From positions 1 through 64,000 of the forward strand of contig JAJPJX010000146.1 in NCBI GenBank assembly GCA_021324015.1: DNA of 64,000 nt, read 5' to 3'. The position numbers and the translations under genes were made by a program. Below are positions 42,323-49,293 of this stretch, piece after piece (the stretch's first letter is position 1; each line of letters begins with the position of its first letter). The notes beneath the pieces were generated by a model that worked only from the letters and a program-made list of their open reading frames with translations, was not told where the DNA came from and did not search any database. Origin of the DNA: Solibacteraceae bacterium. Its GTDB lineage: Bacteria; Acidobacteriota; Terriglobia; Bryobacterales; Bryobacteraceae.

Positions 42323-43648
42323 ATGAGTTTGTTTGATACCAGCCTGCCGGAAGTGGTGGACAAGCGGCGGCCCCTGGCCGACCGGATGCGTCCGGAACGG
42401 CTGGGCGAATTGGTGGGACAGGAGCATATCCTGGGCCCGGGCAAGCCGCTGCGGGAGCAGATCGAGCGGGACGAGCTCAGCTCCGTAATCCTGTGGGGGC
42501 CGCCGGGAGTGGGCAAGACCTCGCTGGCGAAACTGATCGCCCGGCTGACGCATTGCGAGTTCCTGCCCTTTAGCGCGGTGCTGAGCGGGATCAAGGAGAT
42601 CAAGGCGGTGATGGCGGATGCGGAGCGGTTCCGCCGGCTGGGCCGCCGCACGATCCTGTTCGTGGACGAGATCCATCGCTTCAACAAGGCGCAGCAGGAC
42701 GCCTTTCTACCCTACGTGGAGCGGGGCGACATTATTCTGATCGGAGCGACCACGGAGAACCCCTCGTTCGAGGTGATTTCGGCGCTGCTTTCGCGCTCGC
42801 GGGTGTACGCGCTGAAAGCACTCGCCGTACCGCAGATCACGGAGTTGCTGAAACGCGCGCTGGCGGACAGGGAGCGCGGGCTGGGCGAGCGGGAGATCCA
42901 GGCCGGCGACGAGTTGCTGGAGCAGATCGCTCTGTTTTCGAACGGCGATGCCCGCACGGCCTATAACGCGCTGGAGGCGGCGGTGGCGGCTTCGCCGGGG
43001 AAGGAACTGGCGGCGCAGGCGGTCGAGGACGCCATCCAGCGCAAGGTGCTGCTCTACGACAAAGGCGGCGAGGAGCACTACAACCTGATTTCCGCGCTGC
43101 ACAAATCCGTGCGGTCGAGCGACCCGGACGCGGCCCTTTACTGGCTGGGCCGCATGCTGGAGAGCGGGGAGGACCGGCTGTACATCGCGCGGCGGCTGGT
43201 GCGCATGGCCATCGAGGATATCAGCCTGGCGGATCCGCGGGCGCTCGAGCAGGCCGTGGCGGCCATGCAGGCGGTGCACTTTCTGGGCATCCCGGAGGGC
43301 GACCTGGCGCTGGCGCAGGCGGCCATCTACCTGGCGGTGGCGCCCAAATCGGACGCCGCCTACCGGGCCCTGAACCTGGTGCAGGAAGACGTGCAGAAGA
43401 CCATGGCCGAGCCCGTGCCCCTGCACTTGCGGAACGCGCCCACGGCCGCCATGAAGCAGTGGGGCTACGGCGAGGGCTACCAGCACGCGCACCAGTTTGC
43501 GGATGCACTGGTGGAGATGGAGTGCCTGCCGCCGTCGCTCGCCGGGAAGCGGTACTACCTGCCGACGGAGCGGGGCGTCGAGAAGCGCATCAGCGAGAGG
43601 CTGGAAGAGATCCGCAAGCGGAAAGCGGAGGGAAGGGAACGGGAATAA
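42323..43648 (+). CDS. rarA: Replication-associated recombination protein A (AAA+ ATPase)
   Basis: A 441-residue RarA/MgsA ATPase. Walker A is GPPGVGKT (59-66), Walker B with DEIH is at 115-118, the sensor region is IGATTENPSFEV, and the C-terminal tetramerisation domain has the family's HYNLISALHKSVRSSDPDAALYWL and YGEGYQHAH segments. RarA works at stalled replication forks, opening ends or loading partners alongside single-strand-binding protein. The ATG at 42323 was chosen because the upstream extension lacks similarity. Confidence 0.94.
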   Translation: MSLFDTSLPEVVDKRRPLADRMRPERLGELVGQEHILGPGKPLREQIERDELSSVILWGPPGVGKTSLAKLIARLTHCEFLPFSAVLSGIKEIKAVMADAERFRRLGRRTILFVDEIHRFNKAQQDAFLPYVERGDIILIGATTENPSFEVISALLSRSRVYALKALAVPQITELLKRALADRERGLGEREIQAGDELLEQIALFSNGDARTAYNALEAAVAASPGKELAAQAVEDAIQRKVLLYDKGGEEHYNLISALHKSVRSSDPDAALYWLGRMLESGEDRLYIARRLVRMAIEDISLADPRALEQAVAAMQAVHFLGIPEGDLALAQAAIYLAVAPKSDAAYRALNLVQEDVQKTMAEPVPLHLRNAPTAAMKQWGYGEGYQHAHQFADALVEMECLPPSLAGKRYYLPTERGVEKRISERLEEIRKRKAEGRERE

Positions 43649-43649
43649 C

Positions 43650-43679
43650 CCCGCTCCCTGCGGTGGCGGCTCGGTAACC
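43650..43679 (+). repeat. Dispersed 30-31-base repeat, intergenic copy
   Basis: Begins CCCGCTCCCTGCGGTGG and ends CGGCTCGGTAACC directly after the rarA stop. It matches the copy at 10190-10220 (minus strand) at 26 of 31 positions with one gap. CCGC/GCGG can form a small hairpin. Confidence 0.65.
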
Positions 43680-43692
43680 AGCGTGCCGGCGG

Positions 43693-44124
43693 CTACTTGT
43701 GGGCTGTGACGGTGATCTCGATATGCGCCGTGCCGACGAGCTTAGCGACTCCCACGGTGGTGCGGGCGGGCCGGGGCTCCTTGAAGAACGTGGTGTAGAC
43801 GGCGTTCATGCGGGGGAACAGGCTCATGTCCGTGAGATAGACCTGCACGGTGACGGCGTTATCGAAACTCATACCGGCTTCTTTCAGCACCAGGCCGATG
43901 TTTTCCAGGGCCTGCTTGACTTCCGCTTCGAAGTCGTCCGGAATCTGGTGGGTTTTCAGATCCTGGCCGGTCTGACCCGCCACGTAGAGCGTCCCGTCAA
44001 TCAGGATGCCGGGGCTGAACGGCCCGCCGGCGGCAAACTCTTTCGGATGGATCTCCTTCTTGGAGGCGGCAAACGAAGAAACTCCCAGCCCGAGGCTCAG
44101 GAGGAGAACTGTGAATATGCGCAT
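43693..44124 (-). CDS. RidA-family protein with a signal peptide
   Basis: A 143-residue protein in which a signal peptide (MRIFTVLLLSLGLGVSSFA) is followed by a full RidA/YjgF domain. GGPFSPGILIDGTLYVAGQTG, the helix EAEVKQALENIGLVLKEAGM and the C-terminal EPRPARTTVGVAKLVGTAHIEI, with the Arg that binds the substrate carboxylate, are present. RidA proteins deaminate reactive enamines and imines made by PLP enzymes, normally in the cytoplasm; here export to the periplasm is predicted. It lies after the repeat and converges on rarA. Confidence 0.85.
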   Translation of the reverse strand: MRIFTVLLLSLGLGVSSFAASKKEIHPKEFAAGGPFSPGILIDGTLYVAGQTGQDLKTHQIPDDFEAEVKQALENIGLVLKEAGMSFDNAVTVQVYLTDMSLFPRMNAVYTTFFKEPRPARTTVGVAKLVGTAHIEITVTAHK

Positions 44125-44170
44125 ATGCCGAGCTTACAACAGCCGCGGCGGTTTCTCCCGGGCAACCGGC

Positions 44171-44536
44171 TTACTTGCTTTTGGATTCCAGCCTGAGGTT
44201 CATCACGGCCTGTTTCCGGGAATCGAACGAGCTCAGGGTCTTGGCGGGACTGGCGGAGTTCTGGTATTCCGCCCGCAGTTCGTAATCCACGTCCGGGCTC
44301 AAGCCATGAAAGAAGTACGCGCCATGTTCTTTGGTGATGAACGAACGAACCTGCAGAGACTTGGTGTTTTTCAACTGGACCACCGCGCCATCCACGGGCT
44401 GATCCTGGGCATTGGTCACCGTGCCCTGCACGGTACGCAGGTTGGCTTCGGGATCCTTGTCTTTCTTGGCCCCGAAAGCCAGCGCCGCGGCGAGCAGCAG
44501 CGCCAGGAAACTCACGAGCCAGATTTTTCGATGCAT
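44171..44536 (-). CDS. Small exported carboxypeptidase-regulatory-like protein
   Basis: A 121-residue protein with a signal peptide (IWLVSFLALLLAAALAFGA) and a single carboxypeptidase-regulatory sandwich: VQGTVTNAQDQPVDGAVVQL, FITKEHGAYFFHGLSPD and VDYELRAEYQNSAS. The domain alone is probably a binding or structural module in the envelope. The ATG at 44536 has an AGGAG/GGAAGG site upstream. It lies 47 bases before the start of the RidA-like gene and could share its transcript. Confidence 0.75.
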   Translation of the reverse strand: MHRKIWLVSFLALLLAAALAFGAKKDKDPEANLRTVQGTVTNAQDQPVDGAVVQLKNTKSLQVRSFITKEHGAYFFHGLSPDVDYELRAEYQNSASPAKTLSSFDSRKQAVMNLRLESKSK

Positions 44537-44606
44537 CCTTCCGAACTCCTCTCGAATGACGCGGCGGCGGGGGAAAGGGTTGCACCCCGCAGGGCGCAAC
44601 GGAGGA

Positions 44607-44822
44607 CTACTTCCAATCGTCTTCGATTTCGTCCTCGTCCTCGGATTCCACGTAGTCCTCGTCTTCTTCCTCTTCCAGTTCGTCGGCGGACTCGAGTTCC
44701 AGGGGATCGGTGCCGACGACCTTCAGGTCCGCGCCGCATTCATCGCAACTGATCGAATCGCCTTCATCGACGTCTTCCTCATCGACATCGATCGCGCCGT
44801 CGCAAACGGGACATGTCACCAT
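44607..44822 (-). CDS. LysW-like zinc-ribbon protein with acidic tail
   Basis: A 71-residue protein. C4-x2-C7 and C26-x2-C29 form a zinc ribbon in the LysW arrangement, with the family's DLKVVGTDPLELE following. LysW is the amino-group carrier for lysine or arginine synthesis and needs a C-terminal EDWGE whose last Glu is aminoacylated. Here the tail is 15-20 residues longer, almost wholly acidic, and ends EDDWK, so the essential terminal Glu is missing. It is therefore LysW-like in fold but probably not a carrier. A GGGGAGGAGAG site precedes the ATG at 44822. No lysine pathway gene lies nearby. Confidence 0.72.
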   Translation of the reverse strand: MVTCPVCDGAIDVDEEDVDEGDSISCDECGADLKVVGTDPLELESADELEEEEDEDYVESEDEDEIEDDWK

Positions 44823-44895
44823 GATCGCTCTCCTCCCCGGGTACACTTTCTTTATACGAAACTCCCAGCGGCTTGCCAACTGCAAAATACGTCTG

Positions 44896-45408
44896 TCAGC
44901 GGGGTGCGGAAGCGGCCATCCGGCGGCGCGTGGTCACGGGCACGATCCCTTTGAGCCGCAAATACATAAAGAGCTGCTGGCGGTGCGTCAGCTCGTGCTC
45001 TTTGATCATTTGCAGCATCTCCAGGCGGGTGACCTGCTGGCCGTCGAAGCGGGTGATGATTTGGGAGAAAAACTCGGGGGGACGGGCGGCCAGTTCGGGC
45101 AGGCGGCGGTCCAGGGCCTCGCGCAGTGCGGCGGCCAGGGAAGCGGCGGCGGCGCCGGCGGGGAGGGCGGAAAAATGGCGCTTCATTTTCTCGCGAAAAT
45201 CCGGCGCGGCCAGGTTGGTTTCCCCGTCCAGGAGCATTCCGGAGAGGCCGCTGCCGGCGTCCAGGATATGCCGGGCGATCTCGCGAAAGGACATGAGCTC
45301 GGGGGCGGGCTTGAAGTCCAGCTCGCCGGCGGGGCAATCTTCCACCGCCTGAATGGTGTCTTGCCGGACGGTCTTCCAGGAGTTCAGGACATACTCGACG
45401 CGTACCAT
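44896..45408 (-). CDS. DinB-family protein
   Basis: A 170-residue four-helix-bundle protein of the DinB/YfiT superfamily. The metal-site histidines are in REIARHILD and in the closing EMLQMIKEHELTHRQQLFMYL. DinB-like proteins are often thiol transferases (bacillithiol or mycothiol) or have unknown roles. The ATG at 45408 was preferred to the one at 45417 because TACAAT lies 7 bases upstream, matching other starts in this window. Divergent from the enolase-superfamily gene. Confidence 0.82.
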   Translation of the reverse strand: MVRVEYVLNSWKTVRQDTIQAVEDCPAGELDFKPAPELMSFREIARHILDAGSGLSGMLLDGETNLAAPDFREKMKRHFSALPAGAAAASLAAALREALDRRLPELAARPPEFFSQIITRFDGQQVTRLEMLQMIKEHELTHRQQLFMYLRLKGIVPVTTRRRMAASAPR

Positions 45409-45415
45409 AGCACTC

Positions 45416-45464
45416 ATTGTATCCGCGGCGCCGCGACATGGAGCCGGGAGGGGAGAGGTATGAT
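45416..45464. promoter_or_regulatory. Divergent -10 boxes between dinB-like and enolase-superfamily genes
   Basis: TACAAT on the minus strand (45421-45416) is 7 bases before the DinB-like ATG, and TATGAT on the plus strand (45459-45464) is 6 bases before the ATG at 45471. Both predict leaderless messages. The 62 bases between the start codons hold no other feature. Confidence 0.45.
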
Positions 45465-45470
45465 GCCCTC

Positions 45471-46655
45471 ATGCAGCGACGCGAGTTTTTCCGGGCCGCG
45501 GCGGCCGCGGGAGCGCCGGCCCTGGCGCGGGCGAGCGAGATGCGCGGGCAGATACGGATCACGGGCCTGGAAACGGACCTGCTCCGGTTCCCGGCGCGGC
45601 ACCCGTATTACGACGCCATCCACACGTTCGGCACCGAAGGCGGCGGGGTGGTGCTGCGCGTGTTGACCGACGCGGGCATCACCGGGTGGGCCTACAGCTC
45701 CTTCGGCACCATCGCCGGCGGTCCGAAGGTGGTGCAGACCATCCTGGAGACGGAAGTCAAGCCGGTGCTGGCCGGCCAGGACCCCGGTTTCCCGAAGCGG
45801 CTGCGGGCGGACCTGTGGAAGGCGCTGGAGTATCACGGAGTGCAGGGGGTGGTACAGTTCGCCATCGCGGCGGCCGATATTGCGGTGTGGGACATCCTGG
45901 GAAAGGCGGCGCACCTGCCGGTGTACAAAATGATCGGCGCCTACGCCGAGCGCATGCCGGCCTACTCCATGTCCGGCTGGTATTACGAAAACGACGGCGA
46001 TCTTTCGCAGTTTAAGAGGGCGCTCGAGGCCGCGCTCGAAGAGGGCTTCCACGCGGTGAAGATCAAGGTGGGGCGGAATGCGCTGGAGGATGATGTGCGG
46101 CGCATCCGCGCGGCGCAGGAGACGGCGGGAAAGGGCCGCCGGGTGATGGTGGACGCCAACCAGGTCTTCCGCGTGAACGAGGCTATCCGCCGCGGCCGGG
46201 TGTACCAGGAGATGGGCTGCTTCTGGTACGAAGAGCCGCTCGCGCCGCACGATAAGGCGGGCTACGCGGAGCTGGCGCAGGCGCTGGACATCCGCATCGC
46301 CACCGGGGAGAACGAGTACACCAAGTACGCTTACGTGGACCTGATCACACGGCGCGGCGTGGATGTGGTGCAGCCGGACAACCGCCGCTCGGGCGGGCTC
46401 ACGGAGTGGATGGAGATTGCCGCCATCGCGGACGGCTTCGGGCTGGAACTGGCCAGCCACGGGGGCGGGCCGACGAACCTGCACATGCTGCTAGCCATGC
46501 CCAACGCCATTTATATGGAAACCGGCAGCCTGCGCGGGGATTCCTCGAGCGTCGAGAAGCTGCGCATGGCCGGCGGCGAAATCCTGGCGCCGGAAACGCC
46601 CGGCATGGGCAGCGAACTGCGGCCGGATTATGTGCGCAAGTTCAAGGTAGGGTGA
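45471..46655 (+). CDS. Exported enolase-superfamily enzyme (mandelate racemase/muconate lactonizing type)
   Basis: A 394-residue protein. The N-terminus MQRREFFRAAAAAGAPALA is a twin-arginine-type signal, then comes the capping domain and a beta/alpha barrel. K197-I-K199 (HAVKIKVG), the metal ligands D228 (VMVDANQ), E254 (FWYEEP) and E280 (TGENEY), and H330 (LASHGGG) are all present. This is the mandelate-racemase-like catalytic set, used for racemising or dehydrating hydroxy or sugar acids such as galactarate or gluconate. Export of such an enzyme is unusual. TATGAT is 6 bases before the ATG. Two PPK2 genes follow within 10 bases. Confidence 0.86.
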   Translation: MQRREFFRAAAAAGAPALARASEMRGQIRITGLETDLLRFPARHPYYDAIHTFGTEGGGVVLRVLTDAGITGWAYSSFGTIAGGPKVVQTILETEVKPVLAGQDPGFPKRLRADLWKALEYHGVQGVVQFAIAAADIAVWDILGKAAHLPVYKMIGAYAERMPAYSMSGWYYENDGDLSQFKRALEAALEEGFHAVKIKVGRNALEDDVRRIRAAQETAGKGRRVMVDANQVFRVNEAIRRGRVYQEMGCFWYEEPLAPHDKAGYAELAQALDIRIATGENEYTKYAYVDLITRRGVDVVQPDNRRSGGLTEWMEIAAIADGFGLELASHGGGPTNLHMLLAMPNAIYMETGSLRGDSSSVEKLRMAGGEILAPETPGMGSELRPDYVRKFKVG

Positions 46656-46664
46656 GAGACACGC

Positions 46665-47432
46665 ATGCTCGACAAGGTGGACCTGGCGCTGAGCCTCTCC
46701 AAGGAGGAGTACAAGGCGCGGGTGCCGGTGTTACGCCAGCACCTGGCCGACCTGGAGACCCAGTGCTGGCAGCATCACATCGGCAGCCTGATCGTTTTTG
46801 AAGGCTGGGACGCGGCGGGCAAAACACGCTGCATTTCGCTACTGACGGAGAAGATCGATCCGCGCGGCTTCCGGCTGCACTCGATCCTGCCGCCCCGAAC
46901 CTACGAGCAGCACCTGCCCTGGCTGCACCGGTTCTGGGCGCGGGTACCGGAGTACGGCCAGATCGCGCTGTTTAACCGAAGCTGGTACCGGCGGGTGTGG
47001 GAGGAGCGCGTGGAGAAGATCGTGCGCAAGGCGCAATGGCGCGCCGCCTACCAGGACATCTCCAGCTTCGAGCGCACGCTGGCCGACGACGGGTATGTGA
47101 TCGTGAAGCTATTCCTGCACATCAGCCGGAAAGAGCAGCACCGCCGCCTCACGAAACTGGAGGCGAACCGCATGACGCGCTGGCAGGTGCGGCCGGAGGA
47201 CTGGGCGCGCCACGACAAATACAAACAGTACCTGGCGGCATCCGAGGAAATGCTGGAGAAGACCAACTCGGAGTGGGCGCCCTGGACGATCGTGGAAGCG
47301 ACCGATAGCTGCTGGGCCAAGGTCAAAGTATTCGACACCGTGATCGGGGCGCTGGAGAGCGCGCTGCGGGAGCGCTCCGCGGTCCCGGCCAAAGCCGCGT
47401 CGAAGTCCGGGAAGCGGAAGAAGGCGAGGTAG
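46665..47432 (+). CDS. PPK2-family protein, degenerate Walker motifs
   Basis: A 255-residue polyphosphate-kinase-2 fold protein. Walker A is GWDAAGKTR (47-55), where active enzymes have GKGG, and Walker B is NRSWY (104-108) in place of DRSWY. EKIDPRGFRLHS, the lid-region QWRAAYQDISSFERTLADDGY and the Lys-rich tail match the family. The substitutions suggest weak or absent catalysis, as in the N-terminal half of two-domain polyphosphate:AMP phosphotransferases. It precedes an intact PPK2 gene by 3 bases, so the pair may work as a complex. Confidence 0.85.
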   Translation: MLDKVDLALSLSKEEYKARVPVLRQHLADLETQCWQHHIGSLIVFEGWDAAGKTRCISLLTEKIDPRGFRLHSILPPRTYEQHLPWLHRFWARVPEYGQIALFNRSWYRRVWEERVEKIVRKAQWRAAYQDISSFERTLADDGYVIVKLFLHISRKEQHRRLTKLEANRMTRWQVRPEDWARHDKYKQYLAASEEMLEKTNSEWAPWTIVEATDSCWAKVKVFDTVIGALESALRERSAVPAKAASKSGKRKKAR

Positions 47433-47435
47433 CCG

Positions 47436-48167
47436 ATGCTCGAAACCCTGGATCTGACCCGGCAGCTCACCAAGGAACAGTATGAGCGCGACCTGCTGCA
47501 ATACCAGTTGCAGATGCGCGACCTGGCGCGCGAGCTCTACGAGCGCAAGCGCTCGCTGGTGGCGGTGTTCGAAGGCTGGGACGCGGCCGGCAAAGGGGGC
47601 AGCATCCGGCGGGTGACCGAGAAGCTGGATCCGCGGGGCTACGAAGTGTTTTCCATCGGCGCGCCGCAGGGGGAGGAGCGCACGCACCACTACCTGTGGC
47701 GCTTCTGGCGGCGGTTGGAGCCGCCGGACGAGAAGCAGATCCTGATCTTCGACCGGAGCTGGTACGGGCGGGTGCTGGTGGAGCGCGTGGAAGGCTTCGC
47801 CAGCGAGCCGGCCTGGAAGCGGGCTTACCGCGAGATCACCGAGTTCGAGCGGCAGTTGACCGACGCCGGCGTGATTCTGGCGAAGTTCTGGCTGCACATC
47901 AGCAAGGAAGAGCAATTGCGGCGCTTCCGCGGACGCGAGGACACGGCCTACAAGCGCTGGAAGCTGACCGGCGAGGACTGGCGCAACCGGGAGAAGTGGG
48001 ACACTTACCTAATCGCCGTGGAAGACATGCTCGTGAAAACCAGCACCAGTGCCGCGCCATGGACCACGGTGGAAGCCAACTTCAAATGGTACGCGCGAGT
48101 GAAGGTCCTGCGGACCCTGGTGAAGAGCGTGGGCAAGGCACTGGGGAAACGGAAGGTGGGGAAGTAG
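47436..48167 (+). CDS. PPK2-family polyphosphate kinase, catalytically intact
   Basis: A 243-residue PPK2 protein. Walker A GWDAAGKGG (47-55), Walker B DRSWYGRV (106-113) and the following FASEPAWKRAYREITEFERQ are complete, as is the C-terminal KTSTSAAPWTTVEANFKWYARV. PPK2 enzymes move phosphate between polyphosphate and nucleotides; the class (AMP, ADP or GDP) cannot be fixed by eye. With the degenerate copy just upstream, it resembles the C-terminal active half of class II (AMP-phosphorylating) enzymes. It ends at a palindromic repeat region. Confidence 0.9.
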   Translation: MLETLDLTRQLTKEQYERDLLQYQLQMRDLARELYERKRSLVAVFEGWDAAGKGGSIRRVTEKLDPRGYEVFSIGAPQGEERTHHYLWRFWRRLEPPDEKQILIFDRSWYGRVLVERVEGFASEPAWKRAYREITEFERQLTDAGVILAKFWLHISKEEQLRRFRGREDTAYKRWKLTGEDWRNREKWDTYLIAVEDMLVKTSTSAAPWTTVEANFKWYARVKVLRTLVKSVGKALGKRKVGK

Positions 48168-48182
48168 CGGCCGGTTCTTCCG

Positions 48183-48264
48183 CCCCTGCCGGGGCTTCGG
48201 GCTTCACCGATGCAAACCACACGGCTCACGCCGTGGGCTACGGTCTTGCGCCCTGACGGGCTGC
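48183..48264 (+). repeat. REP-like palindromic cluster
   Basis: Three short hairpins lie in tandem: CCCC-TGCC-GGGG (48183-48194), CACGGC-TCAC-GCCGTG (48220-48235) and GCCC-TGAC-GGGC (48250-48261). The gap from 48168 to 48338 holds nothing else. This kind of tandem-palindrome unit is typical of dispersed repeats in Acidobacteria and Planctomycetes, where it sits just after genes. No second copy is visible in this window. Confidence 0.5.
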
Positions 48265-48338
48265 GGGGTCGATCAGCAAAAGATTGAAGTCATTTGGGAC
48301 CTAGATGCCCTACCCAATCGGCTGTCCACGTGCGGTTC

Positions 48339-48659
48339 TCATCGGACCTTTACGACTTGACCCGGCTGGATTGACTGCAGGGTGGCCAGCGCTGCCGGCA
48401 CAAGGCGTTTCAGATCGGCGAGCCGGTTGGTCGGTGCGCACAGGATCAGCACGGAGATGCACCGAAGACCGACGTTTTGCTGAGCCGGGATACCTTGATC
48501 AACTGTGATGAGGACCTCGAAGCCTTCGGCTTCGGCCGCCCGCAAGAGTTCCCCATTCTTGAGACCTGCGAGTTCGGCGTAACGCGCGGATTGGCATTCA
48601 TGCCCGGCGAAAAGATGACGCAAGCGCTCATCGATGCATTCGTCAAGCAGTAACCGCAT
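48339..48659 (-). CDS. DUF5615 PIN-like protein, putative toxin
   Basis: A 106-residue protein of the DUF5615 family, a short PIN-like fold. It has the N-terminal acidic motif LLLDECIDERL, a central FEVLITVDQGIPAQQ with the conserved Asp, and ISVLILCAPTNRLADL. These residues resemble the metal-binding acids of PIN ribonucleases. It is encoded directly after, and overlapping by one base, a DUF433 gene, the arrangement proposed as a toxin-antitoxin module. RNase activity is inferred by family resemblance. Confidence 0.82.
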   Translation of the reverse strand: MRLLLDECIDERLRHLFAGHECQSARYAELAGLKNGELLRAAEAEGFEVLITVDQGIPAQQNVGLRCISVLILCAPTNRLADLKRLVPAALATLQSIQPGQVVKVR

Positions 48660-48865
48660 CAGGTCCGGGCTAGGAGCAGATCCTTGGCTTCTTCGAGAGC
48701 CTGGATCGCCAATTCCCGGCTTACGGTGGGGAATCCCTGGAGGAAGTCCTCCAAGGTTTCGCCGCCTTCCAGATACTCGAACAGGGTCTGGACGGGCACA
48801 CGGGTGCCGCGGAAAACCGGGGTCCCGTGCATGATTTCGGGGTCGCGGCTGATTGCCTGCGCCAT
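48659..48865 (-). CDS. DUF433 protein, putative antitoxin
   Basis: A 68-residue protein with the DUF433 signature: DPEIMHGTPVFRGTRVPV, LFEYLEGGETLEDFLQGFP and the C-terminal helix. The fold is a winged or ribbon-helix DNA-binding type and is usually paired with DUF5615. TGATG links its stop to the start of the DUF5615 gene, so the two are translationally coupled. GATAAT is 6 bases before the ATG at 48865, again suggesting a leaderless message. Confidence 0.83.
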   Translation of the reverse strand: MAQAISRDPEIMHGTPVFRGTRVPVQTLFEYLEGGETLEDFLQGFPTVSRELAIQALEEAKDLLLART

Positions 48866-48871
48866 GTGTGT

Positions 48872-48877
48872 ATTATC
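48872..48877 (-). promoter_or_regulatory. Candidate -10 box of the DUF433/DUF5615 operon
   Basis: GATAAT on the minus strand, 6 bases before the DUF433 ATG. No convincing -35 hexamer is seen. Confidence 0.4.
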
Positions 48878-48892
48878 GCCCCCAAACGGGCT

Positions 48893-49273
48893 TCACGCGT
48901 GGGAGGCGACGGCCGCCTTTTCCTCCTGCTCGACTTCGCTGGCGCAACGGGCTAGCTGGTCGGGCAGCATGGTGACCAGGTCCTTTTCCATGTCTTCGCC
49001 GGTGGCGACCAGGTGCAGGAGGTGCTGGGCGGCCAGCCGGCAGCACCAGGGGTCGGTGATAGCGCGGCCGCGCGCCTTGCTGAGCGCCAGCAGGTCGGGC
49101 AGCAGGAGGGCAATGGTTTTCTCCTCCCGCGACTCGCTATCCTGAAGAATGAACTTGACGTCGACGGAATCGCTGTGCCGGATGGAAATAGCGGTTTGCA
49201 TCCATTTGAGCAGCACCAGGTATTTGCGCCCGAACGGGTCGGGACCGGCTTCGAATTGACGGAAGTTCAGCAT
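48893..49273 (-). CDS. Conserved hypothetical protein
   Basis: A 126-residue soluble protein with no domain I recognise. It begins MLNFRQFEAGPDPFGRKYLV, has a beta-rich first half (AISIRHSDSVDVKFILQDSE) and a helical second half (CRLAAQHLLHLVATGEDMEK). It has no signal peptide. It is divergent from the HisN-like gene with only 20 bases between the start codons, and a TAGAAT lies 9 bases before its ATG. Codon use and GC resemble its neighbours, so it is a real gene. Confidence 0.62.
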   Translation of the reverse strand: MLNFRQFEAGPDPFGRKYLVLLKWMQTAISIRHSDSVDVKFILQDSESREEKTIALLLPDLLALSKARGRAITDPWCCRLAAQHLLHLVATGEDMEKDLVTMLPDQLARCASEVEQEEKAAVASHA

Positions 49274-49281
49274 CTGAAGGT

Positions 49282-49288
49282 TATTCTA
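49282..49288. promoter_or_regulatory. Shared divergent -10 box between two start codons
   Basis: TATTCTA reads TATTCT on the plus strand (49282-49287), 6 bases before the HisN-like ATG, and TAGAAT on the minus strand (49288-49283), 9 bases before the ATG of the hypothetical gene. Only 20 bases lie between the two ATGs. Confidence 0.5.
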
Positions 49289-49293
49289 CCAGC

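Noticed and set aside
44571-44602. GC-rich inverted sequence near the small carboxypeptidase-regulatory gene
   Set aside because: TTGC...GCAA arms are too short and imperfect, with no T-tract; not reported as a terminator.
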